DNA of 36,762 nt. Origin: a virus. Below are positions 21,378 to 30,534 of the stretch, piece after piece. The DNA lies in the IMG/VR virus record IMGVR_UViG_3300031702_000020, positions 1 through 36,762 of that record; one strand, written 5' to 3'. The notes beneath the pieces are model-generated. The model had not been told where the DNA came from. It searched no databases and saw nothing but the letters and a program-made list of their open reading frames with translations. Every line of letters begins with the position of its first letter. Position 1 is the stretch's first letter. The position numbers and the translations under genes are program-made.

Positions 21378-22534
21378 GTAACTTAATAGCAACCGATTTA
21401 CAAGGGCAGCAAGTTGATAGCCCGTTAATTGACCTGTTTGAGATGTCTTTACCTGATGGTACTGAAATCTACTTCCACCCTGGAGTAGACGAGACTACCT
21501 CTACTATACAGTTCCGAAGCTTAGATAACTCTACAATAAATACGTATGTAGCACTGCCTTTGATAATGGACGGCATAGACATACAGGCGGATGGTGCTAT
21601 GAGTCGTCCCACTCTTACCATTGCAAATGTAACTGCCGTACTCGGAAATGCTTTATCAGGCTATAGTTATGATGATCTTATAGGGCGCACTGTTATTCGT
21701 AGACAAACACTACAAAAGTATTTGGTAGGGCAGACTCCTGACGTATCCAATCCTCCAATTGAGTTAAATAAAGCAAAATATAAGATAGATCGCATAGCTT
21801 CGGAAAGCAATATATCAGTCACATTTGAGCTAGCAGTCGCATACGATTTAGAGGGCATACAACTACCTCGTAGAGTAGTTGTAGGTAAGTACTGTAGTTG
21901 GATGTATCAAGGACACTATATGTACGGTAAAGGTGGTTGTACATGGGCACCTAGTGGAGAGCATAAAGACTACGATGCAGCTAGCGCCACAACTAAGGCA
22001 CACAATCTATACTTTAACATAGAAGATAAACCCTTAGTTTTAGGTACCTGGCTTACGACTAATGCAACGACTTGGTCAAACGCGTCTGTATCTTATACCC
22101 AGAATAGCTACGTTATTTATAATACTAAGTACTGGTTGTGTCAAATAGTGCATACTTCAGATGCTGCAAAAGATCCGGATAGTACCTCCTCTTACTGGAA
22201 GGAGGTGAAGTCTTACTCTCCACATAATACAGCAGGCCCCAACTACGCTATAGGCGACTTGGTAAGGTATACTGCTACTATAAATGCGACCGCAATAGAT
22301 ACAATTTGGAGATGTAGGGTAGTACATGATCCTTCAGACGCAGATACTGTACCTGCAACAAAAACCAAGTACTGGTCTAGAGAAGATATGTGTGGCAAGA
22401 CTTTAAACTCCTGTAAGTGCAGATTTCAAGCGAATGTCACAGACATTACAACCCCAGGCTCACCTCCTTCCTCGAAGAAGGATACTAGCTCTACACTTCC
22501 CTTTGGCGCATTTCCTGGAACAGCGAAATTCTAA
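21374..22534 (+). CDS. Minor tail protein L-like (Fe-S tail-tip protein) with chitin-binding-like insertion
   Basis: The first 170 residues and the Cys pattern match lambda gpL, a tail-hub protein that holds a [4Fe-4S] cluster through four Cys. Here Cys174 (GKYCSW) and Cys189 (KGGCTW) are followed only much later by Cys340, Cys347 and Cys349 (DMCGKTLNSCKC). The intervening stretch, about 225-335, contains two repeats of the form W...Y..Y.YN..YW.C...H.S....P....YW, resembling carbohydrate-binding module 5/12 (ChtBD3-like). Each repeat adds a Cys (256, 314). The protein (386 residues) is therefore longer than gpL (about 230). A sugar-binding role at the tail tip is inferred. Confidence 0.85.
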   Translation: MSNLIATDLQGQQVDSPLIDLFEMSLPDGTEIYFHPGVDETTSTIQFRSLDNSTINTYVALPLIMDGIDIQADGAMSRPTLTIANVTAVLGNALSGYSYDDLIGRTVIRRQTLQKYLVGQTPDVSNPPIELNKAKYKIDRIASESNISVTFELAVAYDLEGIQLPRRVVVGKYCSWMYQGHYMYGKGGCTWAPSGEHKDYDAASATTKAHNLYFNIEDKPLVLGTWLTTNATTWSNASVSYTQNSYVIYNTKYWLCQIVHTSDAAKDPDSTSSYWKEVKSYSPHNTAGPNYAIGDLVRYTATINATAIDTIWRCRVVHDPSDADTVPATKTKYWSREDMCGKTLNSCKCRFQANVTDITTPGSPPSSKKDTSSTLPFGAFPGTAKF

Positions 22535-22535
22535 T

Positions 22536-23234
22536 ATGATACAGTTTTTAACTAAGATACAAGAGCATTTCGAAGAGTGCTACCCTAGAGAAGGTTGTGG
22601 TGTATTAGCCGTTGTAAAAGGAGACTTAAAGTGGTTTCCTTGTAATAATGTAGCTACGGGAGATGATGACTTCATTATAGACTCTAAGCAGTTTATAGAT
22701 ATATCACACAGAAGTGATATAGTATCAGTTGTACACAGCCACCCAGATGCTAGTAATGATCCTAGCGAAACAGATATTAAGTATTGTAATGCCACAGGTC
22801 TTACATACCATATTTTTAGTTATCCGGAGATGGCACTATATACTCTCCAACCTGATAAGCAAGCTAAGCCTTTATACGGCCGAGAATATGAATTTGGTAA
22901 GGATGACTGCTTTGAAGCTGCAAGAGATTATTATATTAATAAAGGTTTAGATATACCGAACCGACCCCCTTTTGAAGATGATTGGTGGGAAAAAGATTTA
23001 GACTATTTTACAGACGAGTATATATCAACATGGGGCTTTGAAAGAGTAGATGGCAATATGAAAGAAGGCGACCTACTTATCTTTACAATAAGAGCAAATG
23101 TAGGAAATCATTGTGGTGTATATCTCGGAGAAGACATATTCTACCACCACGCAGAGAACAGGCTATCTTGCCGAGAGAATTTATATCCATTTTGGAAACA
23201 ATATATAACTGGAGTTTATAGATATGCAACGTAA
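22536..23234 (+). CDS. Tail tip hydrolase K-like (JAMM peptidase plus NlpC/P60)
   Basis: I use ATG 22536, one base after the L-like stop; the frame is open further upstream but overlaps that gene. The 232 residues contain both lambda gpK domains. The N-terminal JAMM domain has VVHSHPDASNDPSETD with His67, His69, Ser77 and Asp80. The C-terminal NlpC/P60 domain has Cys125 (KDDCFEAARDYY) and His192 (NHCGVYL), with His204 or His205 as the likely third residue. It may cut peptidoglycan cross-links during infection or process tail proteins. Both active sites look intact. There is no clear Shine-Dalgarno, so translation is probably coupled to the L-like gene. Confidence 0.92.
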   Translation: MIQFLTKIQEHFEECYPREGCGVLAVVKGDLKWFPCNNVATGDDDFIIDSKQFIDISHRSDIVSVVHSHPDASNDPSETDIKYCNATGLTYHIFSYPEMALYTLQPDKQAKPLYGREYEFGKDDCFEAARDYYINKGLDIPNRPPFEDDWWEKDLDYFTDEYISTWGFERVDGNMKEGDLLIFTIRANVGNHCGVYLGEDIFYHHAENRLSCRENLYPFWKQYITGVYRYAT

Positions 23235-23916
23235 TGTATACTTACAAGGAGAATTAGGCGATAAGTTTGGTAGTAAATTTGTTGTAGTAGGAAATACATA
23301 TAAAGATATTTTTAAATGTATTGAAGCCAATCGGCCTGAGTTTAAACCCTTTCTATTGGACTGCCACGAGAAAGATATCGGATTCACGGTAGAGTGTCAA
23401 GGTACTCTAGTTGATGCAGATGCATTGCTTCTACCTATTAAACAAGGAGACGTAACTGTCTCCATCATACCTGCAGGCTCTAAGTCGGGAGTGGGAAAAA
23501 TATTAGCGGCTATCGCTATCATTGCTTTAATTGTGTTTACGCCCTTTGGAGGTAGCTTTGCGACTGCTGTAGGCCCTGGAGGAGCGGCTATGGGAGGACT
23601 AACTGCTGCAGGTACTGCCGCCACAACGTTAGCAGTAAACTTAGCTCTTTCGGGCATACAACAGATGATGGCGCCAGACCCCTCTGTAGATCAAGACTCT
23701 CCAGAGAATTATGCTTTTAATGGTAATGCACAAAATATTGTAGAAGGGGACCCAATTCCACTTCTTTACGGAGAGTTAAGGGTGCCCGGCCGTCCCGTCT
23801 CAGTGGAGACAACAATAGGTAGCTTTAGAAATCAGGGAGGTATTCCTTCGTATGCAGGAAGCTACACAGGTACCGGAACAGATCAAACGTCTCCCCCCGC
23901 GACACAGCAAAGATAA
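23224..23916 (+). CDS. Tail assembly protein I-like
   Basis: This 230-residue protein matches the lambda gpI family: an N-terminal ubiquitin-like beta-grasp segment (YLQGELGDKFGSKFVVVG, then EANRPEFKPFLLD), a Gly/Ala-rich hydrophobic region (about 88-145, ILAAIAIIALIVFTPFGG) and the C-terminal PIPLLYGELRVPG motif. It is needed for tail-tip assembly in lambda. It overlaps the K-like gene by 11 bases and precedes the J-like gene by 9 bases with Shine-Dalgarno AAGGA. Confidence 0.88.
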   Translation: MQRNVYLQGELGDKFGSKFVVVGNTYKDIFKCIEANRPEFKPFLLDCHEKDIGFTVECQGTLVDADALLLPIKQGDVTVSIIPAGSKSGVGKILAAIAIIALIVFTPFGGSFATAVGPGGAAMGGLTAAGTAATTLAVNLALSGIQQMMAPDPSVDQDSPENYAFNGNAQNIVEGDPIPLLYGELRVPGRPVSVETTIGSFRNQGGIPSYAGSYTGTGTDQTSPPATQQR

Positions 23917-23925
23917 GGACTAAAT

Positions 23926-26900
23926 ATGACAACTTCAAGCACAAATGGAACAGGAAATTCAGGATCTTCTACTGGAATAGATAATCCTATAACTACGAGA
24001 CAGTCCGATAGACAGAATATCTCGATAACAGATGTTATCTCAGAGGGTCCTATCTATGGTCTGGTGAGTGGAATCTCATCTGTATTTTTGAACGATGATA
24101 GTATATCCGATAAAGCGTACTCGCCAGAGCAGCTAAACAAAGGCCCTATGACTATTACTCTAGCAAATGGCTCTACCAGCGCAACAATTAATAACTCGGC
24201 AGACCCCGATCCAATTATTATCCCTTCAGATGCGCCTCCTACTGCAAAAAAATACTTAGTTATTCGTAGTGCTTTTCCCTCTACTCTTGTCACTTCGGAG
24301 TATCAGAGCAGGCATAAAACCGTTTTAAATACCTCTTCGTCTTACTTTACGAATGATATGCTTACAGAATCTCGAGATAGATTTGATCCAGAGTCTGCTG
24401 TGCCTGCACGACTTACTGCAATTAAAGGTAGCTCTACTACTCCTCAAGGAGTTCCTATTGAGGGTTTTTTGCATCACATAGACAGTACAACTACAGCTCG
24501 CTGGCGTACAGGTAGTCAGGGAGACTACAATGATAATCCTATACCAGATAATGGGTATATACTGGATCTAGATAGAATCGTTACATTAGCGTCTGTGAGT
24601 GGTACTTCTATTGTACTTGACTCTCCGTGGGCAGGCCCTTCTGGTGCATATAAGTTTGATAGTGCAGGTATTATTGATACAGGTAGTGTATCTGTTATAG
24701 ACGCAGGCTTCCAACAAAAATATCAAGGTTCTAGCGTTCAGTTTCGTTCAGGTACTCTGCACCAGACTCCGTTTTCGGGGTCTGGAGGCGAAGGCTCGAC
24801 AGGTAAAGCTACTTCCTTAGGCCTTACAATGGAGCAGACTACAGGATTTGGAACAGGTAGTCAGGCCCCCAGAGAATTACTTGGCAGCGGAAACGTAGGG
24901 CTCAGTGCCTCTCAACTTTTAGAAGTAGATGAAGTAAAAATTAACTTTGTATATCCAGGCGGTTTCTATGCCGTTAACGGTAAGGGCAAGGATAGGACTA
25001 CTTATCAACAGTATCAAATTGCTATAGCCTTAAAAGAAGAAAACGTATGGGGCCCTACGTTTATAATTAGGGAGACCTTGCAGCACTCAGGTCTTCAGAA
25101 GAACGCTACTACTTTTGAACACTCTATTGACTTGACACAATTTAGGCCTTTTCAAGACTTTAGACTTACGGTTAGTAGAAAGACGGCTCACGATGGTCCG
25201 GGATATGATTCTACAACAACGACCTTTCCTGATTGGGGTAATATTACGAATGGAAGCCTGTCTCTCATAGTTAGTATTATGAAAGAAAAGCTTGCTTACC
25301 CTCTCACTGCTATGGCAAAAACTACTTTTAGTACCAAAGAGTTCCAGGATACTCCTAAAAGGGGTTACCATGTAAGAGGTTTACTAATAAACGTACCTTC
25401 TAACTATATTACTAGAGAAGAAAGTGGGGGCGCTGCGTCTTATAAAAGAAATATCAGTACAGGCGCGGTAGAAAGTACCTACCAAGATTGGGACGGCAGC
25501 TTCCGAGAAGAGCTAGTTTATACTAATAATCCTGCTTGGGTATTTTACGATCTTCTTACAAACAATAGATATGGGCTTGGAGACTTTATTCACGATATGG
25601 ATATTGATATCTATTCTCTCTATCGAATTGCAAGATACTGCGATGAAGAGGTTGATAACGGTAAAGGAGGTATAGAGCCTCGATATACTTTAAATGCCTA
25701 CTTCACAAAAGCCGCAGATGCCTATAAAGTATTAAAAGATGTGTCCACTACTTTCCTAGGTATGTTATATTTTCTAGACGGGAAGATACATTCAGTACAG
25801 GACGCTCCTTCGAGCCCTGTTTACTCTTTCTCAAAAGCAAACGTAATTGAGGGTACCTTCACTTATGAAGGTACTGGAAGTAAGACAAGGGCTAACCAAG
25901 TAGTTGTATCATGGAATAATCCAGACAATAACTATAAGATAGAGCCCCTTCTTGTAGAGGATAAAATAAATATTGCAGAGACTGGTGTGATAATCAACCA
26001 GGCAGCAGTTGCTTTCGGCTGTACCTCAGAGGGTCAAGCACTTAGATATGGAAGATGGAAGCTATGGACAGCCGCTAACCAGAGAGAAGTAGTATCTTTC
26101 TCCACAGGATTGAACGGGGGCTTTATAGGTCCCGGAGACATTGTTAATATACAAGATGCAGATAGAACTGCAGTACGTTATAGTGGCCGTATAAGTAATA
26201 CAGGTACTCTATCTAGCACTATTATACCTCTAGATGCTCCTGTAACTTTAAACGGCTCTAACACTTATACAATGAGTGTTATAGTTGTAGAGCCAGGTGC
26301 CTTTTTAAGTAGTGATTCTGCTACTATTGATTCCGTGGATTATATTAAAGGTGACTTAATAAAGCAGGCTTATATAGACCACGATGGCAATGGCTCCTAC
26401 ACTCTACAGGATATAGCTACGGAGGAGTACGCGGCAAATGCTAAAGCTGCCCCTGCGGATACTGAAGCTCTATTACTTTCTTGGAAGGATAATGTTCGAG
26501 TAGAGACACAAGAAGTAGTAGTAGTTGCAGGGTCTACTAGTTCTATTACAGTATCAACGGCTTTCTCTAGTGTTCCGGCTTTGGAGGATATTTGGGTACT
26601 TACTGAACAAAGTGGAGGTGTAAATGTAGAGGGCTCCGCAAAAGAATATAAAGTGCTAGCAATTTCCCAGAGCTCTAAGAATACTTATGATATATCAGCA
26701 GTTGAGCATTATGACTCTAAATATAACGCAGTAGAGAAAGACTTTACAACTTATGTTGCGCAGACCCTTGAGGCTCCTGTAAAATCTACGGATATAGTAC
26801 CCGTTCCTCTCGATGTGTTTTACGAGGCGACTCTTTCTGATACAGGAAAAGGAAACTCTGTAGCAGTAAGCTGGAGAGCTCCACAAGGTATAAGTAAGAC

Positions 26901-29658
26901 AGTTACTAACGAAGATGGCACTACGTCGACTATTAGCCTTACTGACGAGTATGAGTTCCTGCACGGGTTTGAGATTGAACATGACTTCCCAGGAGTAGAA
27001 ACTCCGTTAATAGTAGAGAAAGGTGTTAGACAACGTACATTCTCTGAAGTAGCTACAGGAACTTATAACTTATCTGTTAGAACGCTTAATACTTTAGAGA
27101 ATAAGTCACAGCCTATTCGAATCACTATAAACGTAGAGAATAAGTTTGAAGACAACCTTGACAGGTTGCCTCGCGGCCTACCTTATGGAGGTTTAGCAAG
27201 TACTAATAGTTCTATAGACAACGCTACGGGGTTGTTTGAACTCGGAGATAATGTATATGGATTTAAAGCTCCTCAAAGTGGTGCTGCTGTTATTGAAAAT
27301 ACTTCAAGCACCCTCACTACGTATCAGCAAGATTGTAGTGGAATGGCAGCAATTTCTTGGACGCAGCAAGCAAACTCAGGTGAATTTATACATGAACATC
27401 ACTATCTTGCCCTAGATTCGAGTGACGCTGTAGACCGCATTAAACTTTTGAAATACTACAAATCTCCTTCTCATCAAGTTCCTTACTGGTTTGATGCAGG
27501 TAACGGCAGTAACACTACAGGTATGATTAGTTTAACGGGTACTGTTACTAAGGCAAGCAATTCTTCGAGAGTAGAGGGTTCAGGTACTCTCTTTACTAGC
27601 GAGTTAGCTGCTGGAGAACTATTCGTAGTAGGCACAAGTGCCTCGATAGTAGCGCGTATAGAAAGCGACACTGTTATTTTCCTTGACAGGTCTTTAGAGG
27701 ATACTTATACGGCTTCTGCAAGCTCTACAAACAACTTGCGTTTTGATTTCTCAAATGATACTATTATCGGAAGGGCTTATCAAGATAGCAGTAATGTTTT
27801 TCATGTTCAAACCTTTTTAGGTCTGGATGCTACTCTTGCCCCTCAAAAAGCTCTTACCCGTGCTATTTATAGACTAAATAGCAATAGTATAAATACTAGT
27901 GCAGGCAGCTTTGGTAGTCCTCTAGCAGGTAATACAGGATGGGGTCTTAGTGTTCCTTCTCTAAGTGTGGATGGAGATATAGTTTATGTAAGTACACGAA
28001 CCTTCACTAATAATGGTGCCACTCCTCAGGATGCGGCATGGAGCACTCCTACTGTATACGCTCAAAGGACAGATGGAATAAACGGAACAAATGGAGTAAG
28101 TTTTACAGCAACAACAGAGTACTATAAACTTAGTAATAGCGCTACTCCTCCTGGTAGATACTCTTCGGGCACTACGATAGACACAGGGTGGCAAACAACA
28201 CCTCAGACTCCTTCGTCTACTAATCAATACCTTTGGAACTTTAATAGGAACTCTAGGTCAGATAGTACTTTTACTGATAGCCCAGTAACCTTAATTACTC
28301 AGTTTGTTGAAGATGGTAACGGCATACAGTCTATAACTGAAGAGTACCAAAGAGGAGTCAGCCCTACTTCAGCTCCTACAGGTACTTGGTACTCTGCCTT
28401 TAGTAGTGCAGGAACGCTAACATCTGCTTTACCGTATATGTGGAATAGAACTACAATTACTTTTACAGATAGCACTTCTCAAGTACAGACGACTTTAATA
28501 GCGGCAAGAGGAACCGATGGAGTATCAGGGGCAGCGGTTAATATAGTATTTCTTAGGTCGCCTACCGCCCCAAGCACCCCTTCTTCCTCTGCAACAGATG
28601 TACCTGCAGGCGGCTGGACTGATAGCCCTGCTTCAGGAACAGGACTCCTATGGGCGAGTAAAGGTAGTCAAGCTAATCCGTCTTCCAACTATATTTGGAG
28701 CACGCCTTATCAGGTAGAAGGTACAGCAGTAGCCGAGCTATATGTATACAACACTACTGGAGGCGTTCCTTCTGGGGGATCATATAACTTTGTCACAGGA
28801 GTACTAACTCCTCCTACTGGTTGGCAATTAACTCCCCCTGCGTTATCTGGAAATGGAGCTACAGTATATATTTCAGTCGCCCTCGCTGTAGGCGGTCCGA
28901 CAGATACTTCAATATCTATGACTGGTTGGTCTACTGGTGCTTTATTTGCCCAGCAAACGGACGGAGCTGCCGGAGCTGCCGGAGCTGCAGGAGTTGATGC
29001 CTTCAACGTAGTGCTAGGATGGACTAGTAGAGTTGTACCGAGAGACGCCTCGAATAACCCTGATCTCTCAAGTACTGCTAACACTGTTACATTATATAAA
29101 GGCGGAGCTCTCTACGGTAGCTATTCTTTGCCCTCTGCTAACGTTGTGGGCTCTAATATTACTCCCGACACAACCGGATCAGGCGGCGGCACCGGCGTAC
29201 TTAACTATGGTTCCGCAGCAAATATGACAGCAGATGAGGCTACCATTACATATGGCGTAATTCCTGTTGTTGGAGGAGTTAATCAAGCTACTATATATGT
29301 TACTAGTACATTGACTCTTGCGCCAATTGGCGGTATAGGTAACACTGGTTTCTTATTCGTAACTACTTTACCAGCGCCTGCTGCTTATGATGTAGGTCAG
29401 GTTGTTATTGTAGAATCTTCTGCAGGTGCAGCGCAGCAGGGCTATATTAAAGTAGGTACGGTTTGGGTTGCCAGAGATATAGTAAACCATGAAATTATAT
29501 TCGCCAATGCAATTCGCTCTGATCAACTAGAGATATCCCGAACTTCAGCACAAGCAGGCGCTTCTGCAGATAGAGTATTTATAAACGATAACGCGATTCA
29601 GATATTCGCAGGTGGTACTCTTCGAGTTAAGCTTGGTAATTTAAACGCAGCACCATGA
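23926..29658 (+). CDS. Central tail fibre / host-specificity protein J-like
   Basis: At 1910 residues this is much longer than lambda gpJ (1132). The conserved N-terminal two-thirds hold the tip-hub domains (VISEGPIYGLVSG near residue 38; HVRGLLINVPSNYITRE near 486; the NPAWVFYDLLTNNRYGLGD motif near 540) and fibronectin-like repeats around 960-1060. The C-terminal third is a fibre made of repeated beta modules joined by Gly-rich DG-x-x-G links (TDGINGTNG, RGTDGVSG, TDGAAGAAGAAG). It ends in a small domain (FANAIRSDQLEISR to the terminus) similar to J-type C-terminal trimerisation modules. It binds the primary host receptor. The unusual length comes from the repeated C-terminal part. Confidence 0.92.
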   Translation: MTTSSTNGTGNSGSSTGIDNPITTRQSDRQNISITDVISEGPIYGLVSGISSVFLNDDSISDKAYSPEQLNKGPMTITLANGSTSATINNSADPDPIIIPSDAPPTAKKYLVIRSAFPSTLVTSEYQSRHKTVLNTSSSYFTNDMLTESRDRFDPESAVPARLTAIKGSSTTPQGVPIEGFLHHIDSTTTARWRTGSQGDYNDNPIPDNGYILDLDRIVTLASVSGTSIVLDSPWAGPSGAYKFDSAGIIDTGSVSVIDAGFQQKYQGSSVQFRSGTLHQTPFSGSGGEGSTGKATSLGLTMEQTTGFGTGSQAPRELLGSGNVGLSASQLLEVDEVKINFVYPGGFYAVNGKGKDRTTYQQYQIAIALKEENVWGPTFIIRETLQHSGLQKNATTFEHSIDLTQFRPFQDFRLTVSRKTAHDGPGYDSTTTTFPDWGNITNGSLSLIVSIMKEKLAYPLTAMAKTTFSTKEFQDTPKRGYHVRGLLINVPSNYITREESGGAASYKRNISTGAVESTYQDWDGSFREELVYTNNPAWVFYDLLTNNRYGLGDFIHDMDIDIYSLYRIARYCDEEVDNGKGGIEPRYTLNAYFTKAADAYKVLKDVSTTFLGMLYFLDGKIHSVQDAPSSPVYSFSKANVIEGTFTYEGTGSKTRANQVVVSWNNPDNNYKIEPLLVEDKINIAETGVIINQAAVAFGCTSEGQALRYGRWKLWTAANQREVVSFSTGLNGGFIGPGDIVNIQDADRTAVRYSGRISNTGTLSSTIIPLDAPVTLNGSNTYTMSVIVVEPGAFLSSDSATIDSVDYIKGDLIKQAYIDHDGNGSYTLQDIATEEYAANAKAAPADTEALLLSWKDNVRVETQEVVVVAGSTSSITVSTAFSSVPALEDIWVLTEQSGGVNVEGSAKEYKVLAISQSSKNTYDISAVEHYDSKYNAVEKDFTTYVAQTLEAPVKSTDIVPVPLDVFYEATLSDTGKGNSVAVSWRAPQGISKTVTNEDGTTSTISLTDEYEFLHGFEIEHDFPGVETPLIVEKGVRQRTFSEVATGTYNLSVRTLNTLENKSQPIRITINVENKFEDNLDRLPRGLPYGGLASTNSSIDNATGLFELGDNVYGFKAPQSGAAVIENTSSTLTTYQQDCSGMAAISWTQQANSGEFIHEHHYLALDSSDAVDRIKLLKYYKSPSHQVPYWFDAGNGSNTTGMISLTGTVTKASNSSRVEGSGTLFTSELAAGELFVVGTSASIVARIESDTVIFLDRSLEDTYTASASSTNNLRFDFSNDTIIGRAYQDSSNVFHVQTFLGLDATLAPQKALTRAIYRLNSNSINTSAGSFGSPLAGNTGWGLSVPSLSVDGDIVYVSTRTFTNNGATPQDAAWSTPTVYAQRTDGINGTNGVSFTATTEYYKLSNSATPPGRYSSGTTIDTGWQTTPQTPSSTNQYLWNFNRNSRSDSTFTDSPVTLITQFVEDGNGIQSITEEYQRGVSPTSAPTGTWYSAFSSAGTLTSALPYMWNRTTITFTDSTSQVQTTLIAARGTDGVSGAAVNIVFLRSPTAPSTPSSSATDVPAGGWTDSPASGTGLLWASKGSQANPSSNYIWSTPYQVEGTAVAELYVYNTTGGVPSGGSYNFVTGVLTPPTGWQLTPPALSGNGATVYISVALAVGGPTDTSISMTGWSTGALFAQQTDGAAGAAGAAGVDAFNVVLGWTSRVVPRDASNNPDLSSTANTVTLYKGGALYGSYSLPSANVVGSNITPDTTGSGGGTGVLNYGSAANMTADEATITYGVIPVVGGVNQATIYVTSTLTLAPIGGIGNTGFLFVTTLPAPAAYDVGQVVIVESSAGAAQQGYIKVGTVWVARDIVNHEIIFANAIRSDQLEISRTSAQAGASADRVFINDNAIQIFAGGTLRVKLGNLNAAP
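28963..28989 (+). repeat. 9-bp tandem repeat (three copies) in the J-like gene
   Basis: GGAGCTGCC occurs twice and GGAGCTGCA once, in frame, coding Gly-Ala-Ala repeats (TDGAAGAAGAAG). It is a collagen-like hinge in the fibre and a possible site of in-frame length variation. Confidence 0.8.
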
Positions 29659-29670
29659 AAAAAATAATCC

Positions 29671-29699
29671 TTGACAATATACCCCAACTTGTCTATAAT
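29671..29699 (+). promoter_or_regulatory. Sigma70 promoter of the post-J fibre block
   Basis: TTGACA (29671-29676), a 17-bp spacer and TATAAT (29694-29699) lie immediately after the J-like stop. The transcript would start near 29706, leaving only about 14 bases, containing GGAG, before ATG 29720. Confidence 0.9.
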
Positions 29700-29719
29700 T
29701 CTGTAATGGAGAAAATCAT

Positions 29720-30058
29720 ATGAGCGCAGCCCGATACAACCTGGTCATTGACCAAGGATCCGATTTTGCGGTAGAGTTTGCTCTGGCCGAGAACGGTTCC
29801 GCCAAAGATTTAACTAGCTATTCTGCAAGGGCTCAGATGAGAACAGCTAGGACTAGCCCCACTGCCGCCGCTACATTCACTTGTAGCATTCCAACTCCTA
29901 CTAACGGCAAGATTAACATGACGCTATCGAACGCAACTTCGACAGCGGTTGCTGCTGGTAGATATTTTTATGATCTAGAGATTTTTACCGCTGGAGATAG
30001 TTCAGTAACTAGATTATTACAGGGGGAGGTTAACCTTACCCAAGAGGTGACTCGATAA
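29720..30058 (+). CDS. Small fibre-associated protein (BppU-like N-terminal type)
   Basis: This 112-residue beta-sandwich-like protein has the pattern RYNLVIDQGSDFAVEF, DLTSYSARAQMRT, and GRYFYDLEIFTAGDSSVTRL-type ending. I recall this as common in marine phage tail-fibre loci and as similar to the N-terminal attachment domain of baseplate proteins such as BppU. It probably attaches fibres to the J-like hub. The stop overlaps the next ATG (TAATG). Shine-Dalgarno GGAG supports the start. Confidence 0.65.
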   Translation: MSAARYNLVIDQGSDFAVEFALAENGSAKDLTSYSARAQMRTARTSPTAAATFTCSIPTPTNGKINMTLSNATSTAVAAGRYFYDLEIFTAGDSSVTRLLQGEVNLTQEVTR

Positions 30059-30513
30059 TGGCAATTTCTATAACCGCCACCACTTCTGGCGGAACCACTG
30101 TTGTTACGTCATCAAGTATTGCTTTTGCCGGAGTAAGTTCTACAGGAGTAGCTTTTACTCCTTTTGGTAATATAACTGCTGTAAATGTTCAAACAGCTTT
30201 GCAGCAAGTAGATACTCGAATAGGGAATATCTCGGCTGGTGGTGGTACAGGTACCGCAACAGCTTTTACTCCTTATGGCACAATTACAGCCACAAATGTT
30301 CAGCAAGCTTTAGAGCAATTAGCTGACCAAAACTTTAGAACCGCTTCCACGCCCACTGGTTCTAATGTCAATGAGGGTGATACTTGGTACGATACTAGTA
30401 CTGAACAATTTAAAGTGTATCGCGAGACTAGTGTTGGTGTCTTTCAGTGGGTTCCTATTATGTTAGGAACGCCTGGTCTAGATTCTGACACTCAGGACGC
30501 AGGGACCTTCTAA
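30058..30513 (+). CDS. Short tail-fibre protein with repeated NVQxAL motif
   Basis: The 151 residues include two copies of a fibre-shaft repeat, FTPFGNITAVNVQTALQQVD and FTPYGTITATNVQQALEQLA. A typical fibre tail follows (GDTWYDTSTEQFKVYRE then GVFQWVPI), a motif often placed before adhesion domains. There is no membrane or enzyme motif. It is coupled to the previous gene by TAATG and precedes a longer fibre gene by 22 bases. It is likely an adaptor segment or short fibre. Confidence 0.7.
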   Translation: MAISITATTSGGTTVVTSSSIAFAGVSSTGVAFTPFGNITAVNVQTALQQVDTRIGNISAGGGTGTATAFTPYGTITATNVQQALEQLADQNFRTASTPTGSNVNEGDTWYDTSTEQFKVYRETSVGVFQWVPIMLGTPGLDSDTQDAGTF

Positions 30514-30534
30514 GGTCAAAAGAGAAACTAACAC

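Noticed and set aside
22434-22535. Upstream start for the K-like gene
   Set aside because: It would add 34 residues unlike gpK within the L-like gene; the JAMM domain begins directly from ATG 22536.
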